From: Cladosporium sp. IMV 00045
Taxonomy: Eukaryota > Ascomycota > Dothideomycetes > Cladosporiales > Cladosporiaceae
Direction of reading: 5' to 3'
Length of the DNA: 64,000 bases
NCBI GenBank assembly: GCA_001931905.2
Contig: MSJI02000011.1
Coordinates: 1 to 64,000, forward strand
The position numbers and the translations under genes are program-made. Shown one piece after another: positions 9,493-20,302 of this stretch. How positions within the stretch are numbered: position 1 is the stretch's first letter; every line of letters begins with the position of its first letter. A model generated the notes under the pieces. That model searched no databases. It had not been told where the DNA came from and saw nothing but the letters and a program-made list of their open reading frames with translations.

Positions 9493-10438
9493 TCAAGTAA
9501 GCTTCACATCCCCAGCCCTACCGCTAGACCTCATCCAATCCATACATTTCTCAGTCTCCTTCTGCATCACCGCCGTAGCCCCCTCAATCAGCGCAGTAAG
9601 ACCCTTGCTCTTCGCATTCTCCGCCAAAAACTTCTGATAAGGCTCGTTGATGATATCGTTGATGTTGCACTTCGAAATGCCATGCTGCATGTTCTGCTGC
9701 AGCAGCTTGCCATTGTCGGAGCCAAAGTATTCCGCCCCGGCACCGTGCAACACCAGCTCGACGCGGCCTTTCGTCGAGTCGCGGATGCTCTGCAGGCGGT
9801 CGTATTGAAGCTGCGGGCCTTTGGGTCCGTATTTGCCGTGCACGTTGCCGAAGGCGGGTGCGAGCCAGTCGATGCCCGTGGCGATGAACTCGTCGGCTTG
9901 CTCGGGCGTGGTGAGGATTCCTTCCAGTTCCGCGGTGTCGGCCACGCCGTCTTCGCCGCCGTTGATGCGTCCGGGCTCGGCTTCGGTGATGATGCCGCGC
10001 GCGTGGCAGTACTCGGTGAGCTCTTTGGTCAATCGCAGGTTCTCTTCCTTTTCGTAGTGAGACATGTCGACCATCTGAAGTGGATTAGTTCTGCCCATAG
10101 CTTGCACGCGAACTTCGTATACGTACAATACCGTCAAACCCTCCAAGATCAGCCGCTCGCTTCACCATCTCGGGACTCTGGCAGTGATCCATGTGGACTG
10201 CGACGGGGACCTTGGCTTTCTTTGCGGCCTCAGCGGCGGCATGCAGGAGCAGGCCGTCGGCGTACTCGATCGCCCATGGGAAGAGTTGCAGGATGACGGG
10301 AGAGTTCTTCGCTTCGGCTGCTCGTACACTGGCGATGATGCCCTCGACGTTGTAGAGACACATGGCTGGAATGGCATAGCCACCTGCCGCGGCGGCGTCA
10401 ACAATGGCCTTCGCTCGGTTGTTCGTGGGTTTGGGCAT
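9493..10438 (-). CDS. class II (zinc) fructose-bisphosphate-type aldolase
   Basis: Zinc-dependent aldolase that cleaves or forms ketose-1,6-bisphosphates, in the cytosol. Exon 1 is 10438-10127 (MPKPTNNRAKAIVDAAAAGGYAIPAMCLYN...), the intron is 10126-10075 (GTACGT...TTCAG) and exon 2 is 10074-9493, giving 297 residues. The splice joins FDGI to MVDMSHY, restoring the class II core. Other motifs are VHMDHCQ (metal-binding His and catalytic Asp region), the EAEPGRINGGEDG loop, FGNVHGKYGP (metal-binding His) and LVLHGAGA. The size matches the short KbaY/GatY-like group rather than the longer yeast Fba1 type, so the substrate could be fructose- or tagatose-bisphosphate. It may not be the main glycolytic enzyme; that is inference. 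Confidence 0.87.
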
Positions 10439-10800
10439 GGTTGCGATGTGGCAGTCTGGGTCTTGAAGCAGGTAGGGGACGTTGACGAGGAGTAGTGTTT
10501 GATTGACTAGCAAAGAGAATTTAGCTGGATGTCAATAATTTACGGTGAAAAGGACAAATGATGACTACAATAAAGCATCCGAGGTCAAGACCCTCGGAAG
10601 ATAACAACGTGGGTACCCTACGATTGTAAATAGGCTAGAATAAAGCAGACGCTCAATGACCGACGTGACGTTTGTCGGCGTTTGATCCGTCAAGGCCCAC
10701 CAAAGTGAGGGGCGGCTCTCGCTCGCTACAATGCAGACCGAAAACAACGAGGCCAAAACATTTGGCGCCAGAACACTTTATCTAGATAAACTTTCCCTCA
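10439..10800. other. spacer aldolase promoter / SurE-like 3' end
   Basis: A 362-bp stretch between the aldolase start and the SurE-like stop. No gene, repeat or clear promoter element was recognised. Confidence 0.4.
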
Positions 10801-11821
10801 TCAAGGCAGACAGCTGAGGACACCACCCAGCCTGTTCAGAACTTCCTCCTGCTGGGCAGCACTGGCATCGCCCTTTCCGTCTGCAATACCGACGCTGACA
10901 CTTACGAAACATCCATCCGTTCCAACAACGGTGTTCTCAGTCGGCAACCTTCCGCCATTCTCACAAGTCGTCACGTCGTCTGCGGTGATAAACGGAACCG
11001 CGGTGTAAATTCTCGAGAGGACGAAGCTGAAGTCCGAAGCAGAAGCACAAGAATCGCTGCTGGATTCCGGGAAGTTGACGTTCAGGTACACACCGGCAGG
11101 GAGGTATGGTTTGGGACCCGATGTGAGAACCGCCGAAGTGAGCTGGGTAGACAATTCAGCGTACACGGGACTGTACGAGGGCGTCTCGGCATTCCACGCG
11201 ACCTCGGAGCCGCCTGCGCCAGAGAATGCAATTGCTGGAACGCCTGGTTTTGGTTAGAACATGAGCAGTATTCACTATTCTTTGGGAGGAAGCTGAAAGC
11301 ATACCATCTTCGACAGCGCCGGTGGCTGCACCAACGGTTCCAGAGAACAGAACAGCGAGGGCCAGGTTGTTCACAGTGTTAGGTCCAGACACCGCGATGT
11401 CAACTTCTCCGTCGAAGAACTCCGGCGCGAGGGTGTCAAGGCCGTAGCGCATGGAAGTCAGAGGATACGAGTTGACGTACTTTTCAACAGTCAGAAGCCA
11501 TGATTTTCGCCATTGAGTTTAGGGTATACGACATACATTGAGTTTGGGGTCGGAGGCATTGCGACCCGTTGCCGGCGAGTTAGGAGGGCACGAGTCAAAC
11601 TGGCAGCCTTCATCGCCGACCTCAGTAGGCGGCTCGTCCTTGGAACTGGTGCCGGAGCGGCCCTCGGCAGGAGCAGAAAGGATGGTGTCGAACCCGGCTG
11701 ATGTCAAGGCGCTGTAGAAAGACCTCACTTCCGACACTGCCCACCCATCGTCGTTTGACAGGACGACGTTGAAGGCGCTCACGAGAGGGAAGGCAGCGAG
11801 GAACAATGCAGCGGAACGCAT
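10801..11821 (-). CDS. secreted SurE-like phosphatase/nucleotidase
   Basis: Member of the SurE-like acid phosphatase/nucleotidase fold, with a signal peptide and thus probably secreted or vacuolar. Three exons: 11821-11537, 11479-11305 and 11243-10801, joined by short GT-AG introns. The protein is 300 residues. It begins MRSAALFLAAFPLVSAFNVVLSNDDGW; the NDDG directly after the signal peptide is the metal-binding motif of the family. Further matches are LSAPAEGRSGTSS, DIAVSGPNTVNN (SGPN loop), SGTVGAATGA and, after the second splice, EDGVPAIAFSG. The C-terminal part is less conserved. A TATA box lies 60 bp upstream. Substrate unknown. Confidence 0.85.
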
Positions 11822-11880
11822 GATTGCCGATGAGGATGGACCGATGGAGTGAGAGTTACTATTTCGAAGAGATGGCGAGT

Positions 11881-11888
11881 TTATATAG
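11881..11888 (-). promoter_or_regulatory. TATA box of the SurE-like gene
   Basis: TATATAAA on the minus strand, 60 bp upstream of the SurE-like ATG at 11821, a reasonable distance for a fungal TATA element with a short 5' UTR. Confidence 0.5.
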
Positions 11889-12606
11889 AGCAATGATGTT
11901 CGCTTACAAGTTGCACTGCCCATATATCGATGCCGATCTTCTATGCTATGCGCTGAGTGGTTGCAATCAGCAATATATTCAATGCCCTAGTATTTGAATT
12001 TATGAAATGGAGTTTGGCTGTGCACGTGGGAGGATCACAGGATTGTGAGGCTTTCGCCGTGGTGGGGATGACGATGTTCCTTCAGGCCCTACATGCACCT
12101 TGATTTGCGCATGGTGGATGCTCTCGACTCTCTTTACTCATTGGCGAAGTTCCTATATGCTAGACCAAGGGTTGTTGCAAGTCGCGGAGTTTTGGCAGAA
12201 ACAGGGAAATGCGCCGCAAGCGAAGCAGAAGATCGGAAGCGTCAGTGCAGACTCGCCTTAGAGTCGACTAGCCAAATATTCCTCACGAGATCCTTCTTGC
12301 TTACATGTACATGTGTATACATGTATGAGACTGATAGATAATCACATCTCCAAAACCTGAAAATAAAAATGATTTGCCGTACATTCGATTTTCGGCATCT
12401 CTATTCTCCATCCAGGGACGATCGAACATCTGCGGATGACGGCATTTAGACTTCACGTCCTCCACTCATCAAGACATCGCACATCCTTCTTCCCCTCTCG
12501 CAATGACGAGATATGGGAAGACTGGGTTACCTGGTTAAGCATAAATGATCGCGTCTGCTCATGTAGGTAAGAATATGGCGACAGACATCCCTTGAATGCA
12601 CACACC
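11889..12606. other. divergent promoter region SurE-like/carboxylesterase
   Basis: About 0.7 kb upstream of two divergent genes for secreted proteins. A plus-strand ORF of 82 codons at 12093-12341 has no recognisable features. A small palindromic CATGTA-type cluster (acatgtacatgtgtatacatgtatg) lies near 12303-12327. Confidence 0.4.
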
Positions 12607-14307
12607 ATGTTCTACGCCACTCTCACTATTCTCGCAACTGTATGCGCGGTAAGCGCATTGAAAGATGGCCCCAACGATGACAAGTCCGGCTTGACCGTCA
12701 AGACGCGCACTGGTACCTTTGTGGGTGATTTCAATGACACCTACACTGATGTAAAACAGTTCAAATGGATTCCATACGCCAAGGTACGATGAGTCCCGGA
12801 CACTCCCACTGACAATGATCTAAATATGGTATGACTACATTAGCCACCAGTCGGTCCAAAGCGTTGGACGCCACCAGAGAGGCTGGACGATGATTCGAGC
12901 GTTTTCGATTCGACCGTATATGGGCCTTCCTGCTCTCAATTCGTCTCCGGGATACCCACTGCCTGGAATCTAAACATCACTGGCAATCTGATCAGAAACT
13001 ATGGCCAAAGTCTTATTGCCGGCGAGGTAGCGCAGAACTCTGCGGAAGACTGCTTGTCACTGGCCATTTGGACGCCTGCGAATGCCACTTCTGGATCAAA
13101 ATTGCCTGTGGTTGTCTACTTGACTGGCGGTGGGGATGTCACTGGAGGCGTCGATATTCCAACACAGCTTCCGGCAAACTGGGTTCATCGATCTCAAAGC
13201 CATATCGTAGTTACCACGAATTATCGAGTGAATATCTTCAGCTATCCAAACGCCCGCGGACTCAACGGCAGCACCAACTTCGCCCTGCAAGACCAGCGTA
13301 TTGCAGTTGAGTGGGTTTCCGAAAACATCGGCGCCTTCGGTGGAGATCGTGACAACATGACACTTTGGGGCCAATCTGCCGGCGCCAGCGCGGCAGACAT
13401 GTACCTCTTTGCGTGGCCTGATAATCCGATCGTCAGAGCTACTGTCTCCAGCTCTGGTGTTTCAGTGGGCAGAAGTCTCAATCAGGATCAGGCTGGCTTG
13501 AATTTCACCTTCGTTGCTAAGTCTCTCGGATGTGATTTTGAGGATGCTAAACTGGAGCTCGAATGTATGCGCAGAGTACCGATGCCTCGGATTGAGAACT
13601 TCATTGGACAATATCAGGACAACTCTACATTGTTGAATAATTCACAGCCGTCAATCTCTTTCACTAGACAAGGTAAGGCTCGTTGGCTGATGTGTTGAAG
13701 GAGAAGTGCTGAAACTTGAATAGTTGACAACAAATTTGTCTTCTCGGACTATGAAGCTCGCTATCAGGACGGACGTATCGCAAAGATCCCAAAAATGCTG
13801 GGCACCACCTCCCGTGAAGCATCGCCATTGGTCCCCTACCCCATCAACAACTACACTGACGGCCCTTCCGAGGAGAGAGTTATCGCTCAGACACTAAACA
13901 CTGTCTGCGCTGCCCACAATACCAGCGTACTACGCGACGATGCCAACCTCGCCACCTACCGCTACGAGTGGGCGGGCAATTTCAGCAATATTGCGCCTGT
14001 CCCCTGGCTCGGAGCATACCATTATTCCGATCTCTACATGTTCTTCGGGACATACCCAATCGCCCGAGGAGAAATCTCAGAGCTTGAAGTGCAGACCGCG
14101 GAAAAGATGCAAGACCTGCTGCTTGACTTCGTTCGAGATCCTACATCGCTGCCGGGAAATGGTTGGCCGGAGTATCAAACTCAGGATTCTGATGGTGGCA
14201 AGCTGGCAAGATTTGGAGCCGATGACCAGGTCATCCAGATTGTAGACGGAGATCAAGTCGAGGGCGCTTGCCATCTCCCAGGATTTGTTTATGATACCTC
14301 GCCGTGA
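12607..14307 (+). CDS. secreted type B carboxylesterase/lipase
   Basis: Alpha/beta-hydrolase of the carboxylesterase type B family, secreted. Exons are 12607-12783, 12844-13672 and 13724-14307 (529 residues). The frame is open to 12592 but the first ATG is at 12607 and begins the signal peptide MFYATLTILATVCAVSALK. The nucleophile motif GQSAGA has Ser237; DCLSLAIWTP and ALQDQRIAVEWV..NIGAFGGD are family blocks, and the likely catalytic His is in GAYHYSDLYMF. Unusually, the oxyanion-hole motif usually written HGGG reads TGGG here (VVVYLTGGGDVTGG). Many NxS/T sequons. Substrate unknown. It converges on the THI5-like gene, with only 71 bp between the stop codons. Confidence 0.88.
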
Positions 14308-14378
14308 TAATAAGCCGTGATAGGTTCGCTCATCGGAGCTCGCAGGTTGATGTATCGGAATCGACGATGTTTTTTTTC

Positions 14379-15293
14379 CTAAGAATGGAACTCGTTCGTG
14401 AACAGCTTTCCAACTTCCACAGCATTCGGTTCCATGATCTTCTTCTCTTCCAACCAAGCAATCCAAGTCTTCCATCTTTCCTCACTCATCGTACCAAGCT
14501 GGCTGCCATCACCATAGAATTGATTGATCCTCTCTTGACTCTTCGACAACATCTCCACCGACCTCTGAGGCCTACAATGCGCCCGGAGAGACTCCATAGC
14601 AGTCCCAACATCCGACAAAGCAGCCTCATACCCCAGCCTAGTCGCCTTGACAAACCTCCTTAACACATCCTCATCCACACCTCCCTCTCCTACCTTCCTC
14701 GCGATCACATGCGAATAGCCGTACTCGATCCCAAAATCCTCCATGCGGAAGTAGCAGAATTCCTTTCCCTCAAGCTCAGCCTCAACGCCCTCCCACGGCA
14801 CGAAAACCCACGTCGCATCGATCTCACCCTTCTTCACGGCCTCGAACATGCTCACATTCCCATTTGGCCTTACAATCTTCACCCCCTCCCCATTTCCCCC
14901 ATCCTTCTCCACCACATCCTTGACAATTGCAACTTCATACCTCGCATCATAACTCCCATAAACCCCTCCCTCTCCCAACTCTCTCGGGCTCCGCAATGTC
15001 GTCGACATAATCGCCGACGCATCACCCTGGAGAATGGCGTAGATGGCTTGCAAGTGCATTTTGCCGCTCTCAGCCCACAGAATACAGGATTCCGAAGGGC
15101 AGACGGCGAGGTCGACTTCGCCTGCTTCGAGGCGGGAGGAGGGGCCTTTGTTGCTGGATGCGTTGGGGGGTAGGAGCTGGACGTCTAGGCAGTGAGAGGA
15201 GTAGATTCCTTGGGCGAGGGCGAGGAAGAGGCCCGTGTGAATCGTGTTGGGCGTCCATTCGAGGGCTACGCGGAGGGTTGTTGGGGGTGGCAT
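14379..15293 (-). CDS. THI5/NMT1-like (SsuA/THI5 domain) protein
   Basis: Protein with the periplasmic-binding-protein-like fold shared by yeast Thi5 (pyrimidine precursor synthesis for thiamine) and bacterial SsuA/ThiY binding proteins. 304 residues, ATG at 15293, no signal peptide, so probably cytosolic. It starts LRVALEWTPNTIHTGLFLALAQGIY, the family signature, followed by EAGEVDLAVCPSESCI and AVKKGEIDATWVFVPWEGVEAE. The His and Cys cluster that supplies the pyrimidine and iron site in genuine Thi5 (CCCFC-type motif) is not visible. It may therefore be a THI5-like paralog, such as a salvage or binding protein, rather than HMP-P synthase. That distinction is inference. Confidence 0.78.
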   Translation of the reverse strand: MPPPTTLRVALEWTPNTIHTGLFLALAQGIYSSHCLDVQLLPPNASSNKGPSSRLEAGEVDLAVCPSESCILWAESGKMHLQAIYAILQGDASAIMSTTLRSPRELGEGGVYGSYDARYEVAIVKDVVEKDGGNGEGVKIVRPNGNVSMFEAVKKGEIDATWVFVPWEGVEAELEGKEFCYFRMEDFGIEYGYSHVIARKVGEGGVDEDVLRRFVKATRLGYEAALSDVGTAMESLRAHCRPQRSVEMLSKSQERINQFYGDGSQLGTMSEERWKTWIAWLEEKKIMEPNAVEVGKLFTNEFHS

Positions 15294-15758
15294 TTTTGCT
15301 TGGGTGTTGGCTATGGCTTGTTCGTGGATGATTACATGTAGAAAGGTGTGGTTTCATACTTCTTATTAAGCATTCACGAAGGATTCATATTAGAGCTGTG
15401 AGTCACGATGTGATAGTGACTCTTTTCATGTCGAAAAGGATCACTGACCACGGATGTAGATTGCTTACGGTATACTGTCCCTTGCACGGAACGCTAATAT
15501 ACGAACAGGCGGGGTTGCGTTGAGGTGAGGCTGATGACTTCGCTTAAAGCAGGAACCACCGGGAATCCTTTCGCTTGAATCAATTCAAGATATGAGACAT
15601 TTCCAATTCCATCTGTGCATAATTAACGAAAGAGAGATATATTCATTATGGGTATTTCCATCGCAAGCAAACCAAAAGAACGCCATCCTCGGACACGAGG
15701 GAAGTCTATCCACAATGCCAAATAAATACGAAAATCATCCTCACCCGCTGCCAACCCT
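15294..15758. other. spacer THI5-like promoter / BUB1 3' end
   Basis: A 465-bp stretch between the THI5-like start and the BUB1 stop, both on the minus strand. No riboswitch-like structure or gene was recognised. Confidence 0.4.
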
Positions 15759-18700
15759 TCAAGCCTTTCCACTACGCCTCCGTTTCTCCTTAGCAATAGC
15801 TTCCATCCTCCCAATCATACCCTTCAAACCCATCCCCCTCTCGCAATTCTCCTCCAGCCAGCTTTCCATCTTCAACCTCAGACCTCTCATGCCGTTGATA
15901 ACGGGCATCTTCTTGCCCTCCTCGGCAGAAAGATGCATGAGCGGGTTGAGGAGCAGACCAAACACATCTTGCCAGATATCGACCTGCCAGTAGCGCTTGA
16001 GATTTTCTCTGATCCGGTATGTTTTGGTCGCACCCTGGCCGAGCGAAGCGCCGCGGTCCGCGATCGTGTCCATGTACTTGCCGAAAAGCATGCTGTGCAC
16101 GATGCCCGCCATGCCGTGGTAGTCGACCTGGTACGTCCAGGGGCGGAGCTCGCGCATTTCAGCGCAGTCGGCTTCGCTCGTCTTCCAGTCGGCGATGAAA
16201 GCCACGTTGGGCACGAATTGCTTCAGATCGATGCCGCGGCCGAAATCAATCAAGCAGATACCCTTGCTAGACCACCCGTGTGCGCCACTGGGGAAATACG
16301 TGGCGCTCCAGTCGGTTTCCATGCCGGGGTCGTCGAAGCGGACGAGGACGTTGTCGCCTTTGAGGTCGCCGTGGATGATATGCTTGGAGTGAAGGGCTTC
16401 GACGGTGCGGAAGAGCTCGACGGTCAGCCACATGGCCATGACTTCGTCCATTCCGCCACCGGAGGCGTTGGCGCTGTCAGCGCGCGCGACGTTGACGAGA
16501 TCGAGTAGCGTTCCCTGGTTGCGGTATTCTTCGATCAGGAAACATTCGTCACGGAACATGTGCATTTCATGAGCGCGGACAATGCTCTCTGCGGCGCGTG
16601 ATACGCCGAGACGACGGTGAGACTGTTGCAGGATGAAGAACTCCCATGCAGAGAGAGGCTCCTCCATCTTGACAGCTTCGAGGGGCCTACGATGAGCAAG
16701 TTTGCCAACGCCTCTTGCTGCTGGTCCGTTCTCGTCGTCTTCGTCCTCTGCAAGCTGAGCTGCTTCACTGTTCTCGACGAGATACACAGGTGCAAACGTA
16801 CCCGCGCCGAGCTCACGTTTGATAGTGTAAGTCGTGCTCGAGCCTTCAAATTGCAAGCTAGGAGGTAAAGACAGAGTTTGACCAGTTTTGTCCTGGTTGA
16901 GACCGTTCTTGCCCGCCTTTGCAAGCGACTTGATGTACTTCTTGATTTCGGCTGTACGTCCGGAAGCAACTGTTGAGTGGTCGTGATAACCCTCGAAAGA
17001 GCCAAGGGAAGGTCTGATCTGGCTCAAGATAGTCTCACGCAGATATGGGTCCATAGGATTGCATTGTTGTTCCAGAACGATCGGTCCCTTTTGAACAGCT
17101 TCAGGTGCCGTCGGTGCTGCTTTGGCTTCAATCTGAGAAGTCGCAGTGCCTTTGCCCAGAGAAATGTTTCCTTTTGTTGATTTTGTGCGAATAGGTTGCA
17201 GAACCTTGAACTTGTCATCGGCCAGATCCACTGTCACTTCATTGAAAGGACTGCTGGGAGGCTCGTCGTCTTCATCGTCTTCCAGCTCTGGCATGGCATT
17301 CGAAGCTTGCCTGCTAGGCGTCTTCGCATTGTACAGCTCATTTTGTGCCCTTGATGCGACAGTTCCGAGTGAGGTCTCTGTCTGTTCTGCAATAGGCGTC
17401 ATGAAAGGTAGTCGATGGTTTGGCAGCATCGACATCTGCTGGAATTGATGTGAAGGCGGCTCGTAGTCTTCGGAAGCGATGGGTACACTGCGCGTCTGGA
17501 GCCTCTGTTCGTCAGGCATGGACATGTTTTCGTCATCTTCACCCTGATCGTCATCACGATACACTCCCAAAGGCTGATCATTCGAAGATTTGGCAGCATC
17601 TTCGGGGCTGTCGCCATCCTTGGGAACATGTTTACTAGTCGTGAAATCAGACCAGCCAGTGTGTTCTGTCGCCTCATCCCCTTGGTCATCATCATGAGTC
17701 TGAACAAGCAGTTCGTTGCGTGTTTCGTCTCCATAATCACTTGGTGCCGCAGACAATTTACCAGTAGCCGTACTTTCGTCTCCAGTGGTGTAGTCATCCT
17801 CGTCATCGCTATCAGAGGACTCAGATTCGCTCTCAGACTCCTCAGCTTGTGAAGGCAGCGGCGCGTTGAAGATACCATAGATCTCGTCCATAGCTTCTTT
17901 CGTATTGATGGTCATGGTAGGCTCGGCGGTTCTGTCCGAGTTCTTTTTGCGTTTGGGTTTCGCTCCAGTGGGTGAGTCCAGATTGAGTTGTATAGTCTTT
18001 GTCTCGCCCTTTATGTGCTTGGTATCCTTCATTTGGATCTTACGAGTCCTGTTCGCGCGCTCTTCGCGACGCATCTTCTTCCTGATCTCGGCTTCTGAAG
18101 GTTGAGAGGGCGGTGCATTCTCATCGTTCTCGTCATTGAGTGCGAGAGTCTTGGAGGACGTTTCAACAAACACTTCCTTCTGATGTAAAGGCTGACTCGA
18201 TGGTCCTGCCTCAGATGGCACGTCCTCAAAGATTTTGAAACCGCGCTGCTTCTGCTTGGGCTCTGGCTCCGGCTCATCGAGATGTATCTTGAATCCCTTG
18301 CCAGAAGGCGGTGCAGGCTCTGCCTGCTGAGGTTCGTCCAAGTGGATCTTGAAGCCTTTGCTAGAAATGTCGGCATTCTCATCCTGACTTGGCTCATGGT
18401 CAAGGGTCATGTCAAGTGTCGGTTTTGTTGATGTCTTCCCAGCAGGCTCTTCTCTTCGCCAATCCTTATTCAGCCATCCTCTATGTTTTGCTCTCAACTC
18501 CTCGAAGCAATACTCGGCCTTTTCTGATTGGGGATACACAGCCTCTAAGTTCACAAAAACACACTCAAGCCTACCATTCTTGGGGTTCCTCACGCACTGG
18601 TAATTATCGATCTTCCCAGATGTCGATTTCGCAAGATGTTTAGGAAGGAAAACTTTCTTTGATGACTGCATACACGAGGGAATAACTTAGTCCTGGCTTT

Positions 18701-19727
18701 TGTAAATACTTTTGCGCGCGAAAAGCGGCGGAGGGGTTTAGGGACATTGACTTACTGCATCCTTAAACACCATCATCTTCTGCATTCCACCGTTGGTCTT
18801 GCCAACCTTCAGCTTTTCACCTGCCATGGGCTTCGCTGCATGTGTGTTCTCCTTCTTGCGTTCTGCAATAGTGCCGATGTTGTCCCAGCCTCCAGGGCTT
18901 GCACCTGCGCCTGAGCTCGGGCGATCTGAATCGTCTCCATCGGCGAAAATCTGCATCTTCGATGACTTGCTCTTCTTAGGGGCAGTCGATTTTGCTTGTT
19001 GCTGCGCAGGAGACGATGATGATGCTGCAGAGAATGGGTCTACCTTCGAGGCGAGAGCTGGTCGCACTGTCGGTAAAGCTGGGCTCGATGGCTCATCTGA
19101 TGGCTCTGGGCGGGCCTCCTTTCGTCTTTCGAACTCGTGGAATTTGCGCATCAAGCGCTCTGCTGGTCGTGCCTCCTTCTCTATACCCATCTTGTACACC
19201 TCTTCCGCCTGACTCCACCTGCCTGCGTTCTCTAGCCACGCAGCGAATTCTTCATAGTAAAGCGCGAGAGCCTCGCCAATGTTGTTGCGCGCCAGGAAGA
19301 CGAAGACTTCGCGCGGCGCATCGGAGAACAGTCTGATGTAGTGGAGCCAGATTTTGAGATATCGGGGGTCGTTCTTGTAATGTGCTGATGTTTGGAAAGT
19401 TTTCGTTGCTCGCTCAAGCAGAGGCAGTAGCCCTGACTGCGGTGTCGCCTGTGCTGTGGGATATGCGTCCAGTGTCCATTTCACGTAGCGGTCGTAAACA
19501 TCAAGTGGGTCGTCGGCTTCGTCAATGAGTGCCAGCTCTTTCTCAAATTCCTGGCGTTCTTTCGAGTTCGCATCCTGTATCAACGAAGGCGAAGGGTTGG
19601 CTCCAAGTAGCGGTGGAGAGTAGAGCTGTGCGAGGGCCTTCGCTGAGCGCCCGCTAGGAAGAGCCTGGATGTTTTCCTTGTGACCTTCGATGACATTGAA
19701 GTCAATGAGGTCCCCGGATCCAGACAT
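15759..19727 (-). CDS. BUB1: spindle checkpoint kinase BUB1 (MadBub-type)
   Basis: Kinetochore kinase of the spindle assembly checkpoint. Exon 1 is 19727-18756, the intron is 18755-18666 and exon 2 is 18665-15759, giving 1292 residues. The N-terminus has KEN box 1 (residues 17-19) and the Mad3/Bub1 TPR region (DPRYLKIWLHYI, FLARNNIGEALALYYEEFA). KEN box 2 (about 292) sits between MQIFAD and MMVFKD. Exon 2 has three ABBA-like motifs (about 429, 449, 467), a GLEBS/Bub3-binding motif (TINTKEAMDEIYGIFNAP, about 580) and an intact C-terminal kinase domain (about 936-1290): GAGTFAPVYLVE, catalytic HGDLKGDN and DFGR. Combining KEN boxes with an active-looking kinase matches the ancestral MadBub layout. 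The splice is phase 0 and retains GKTNGGMQKMMVFKDA. Confidence 0.93.
18222..18353 (-). repeat. tandem ABBA-motif array within BUB1
   Basis: Three near-copies of GFKIHLDEP-like sequence encoded at 18353-18333, 18293-18273 and 18239-18222 (the last reads FKIFED). Each fits the ABBA consensus F-x-[ILV]-[FHY]-x-[DE], a Cdc20/Cdh1-binding short linear motif. Spacing is about 20 and 18 residues in Pro/Glu/Gln-rich linkers. Confidence 0.75.
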
Positions 19728-20302
19728 ATTGTTGTTGTTGTGGCGGGGAGGTCGTTGTCGTCGTCGTCGCTGGTCGTGGTTGGAAAGCCCGGCGAGGGGC
19801 TTGACGAGTTAAAAACGCGCTTAAACTTCGTCTTGCTGATGTTGACGAAACAACAAACAAAGCGGGGCCGGGGCAACCACACGATTCGAGTTCATCAGGT
19901 CGATAAATTGGGCAGTAACAGTCAATGAATTCAGATTTCTCAAGGAATACTACTATCATCATACATGGTCATCATAGGCATCACACAATAACGGATGCTG
20001 GCGCCTTATTGAAATGTCCGTAGCGAACAGATGGCACTGGCTTCTGCAACTGCTGTTTTATTAAGGTATTCGAGTTCACCACTGGTCTCATTAGAACATG
20101 TTCTCTTTCAGTATACCCTACCTACAGAACGCCTTTTCGAAGATTGATACGTGTTTACTGAAATCAACCTGGGCGCCGCTTTTAATGCCTGGACGAAGAA
20201 AATCAGGGTCTCAATCCTTGTAATAACTCACGCCTTTCCAAGCAGACGACTTTAAGAGAACTTCTGGTATACTCCCCTCCAACCACCCGGACCACAATCC
20301 CA
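19728..20302. other. BUB1 promoter region
   Basis: About 575 bp upstream of BUB1. A TTG/GTC-rich simple stretch lies just before the ATG (19728-19775). No other gene was recognised. Confidence 0.4.

Noticed and set aside
9683..10296. Long plus-strand ORF opposite the aldolase
   Set aside because: Shadow frame caused by GC-rich third codon positions; the minus-strand aldolase has full motif support.
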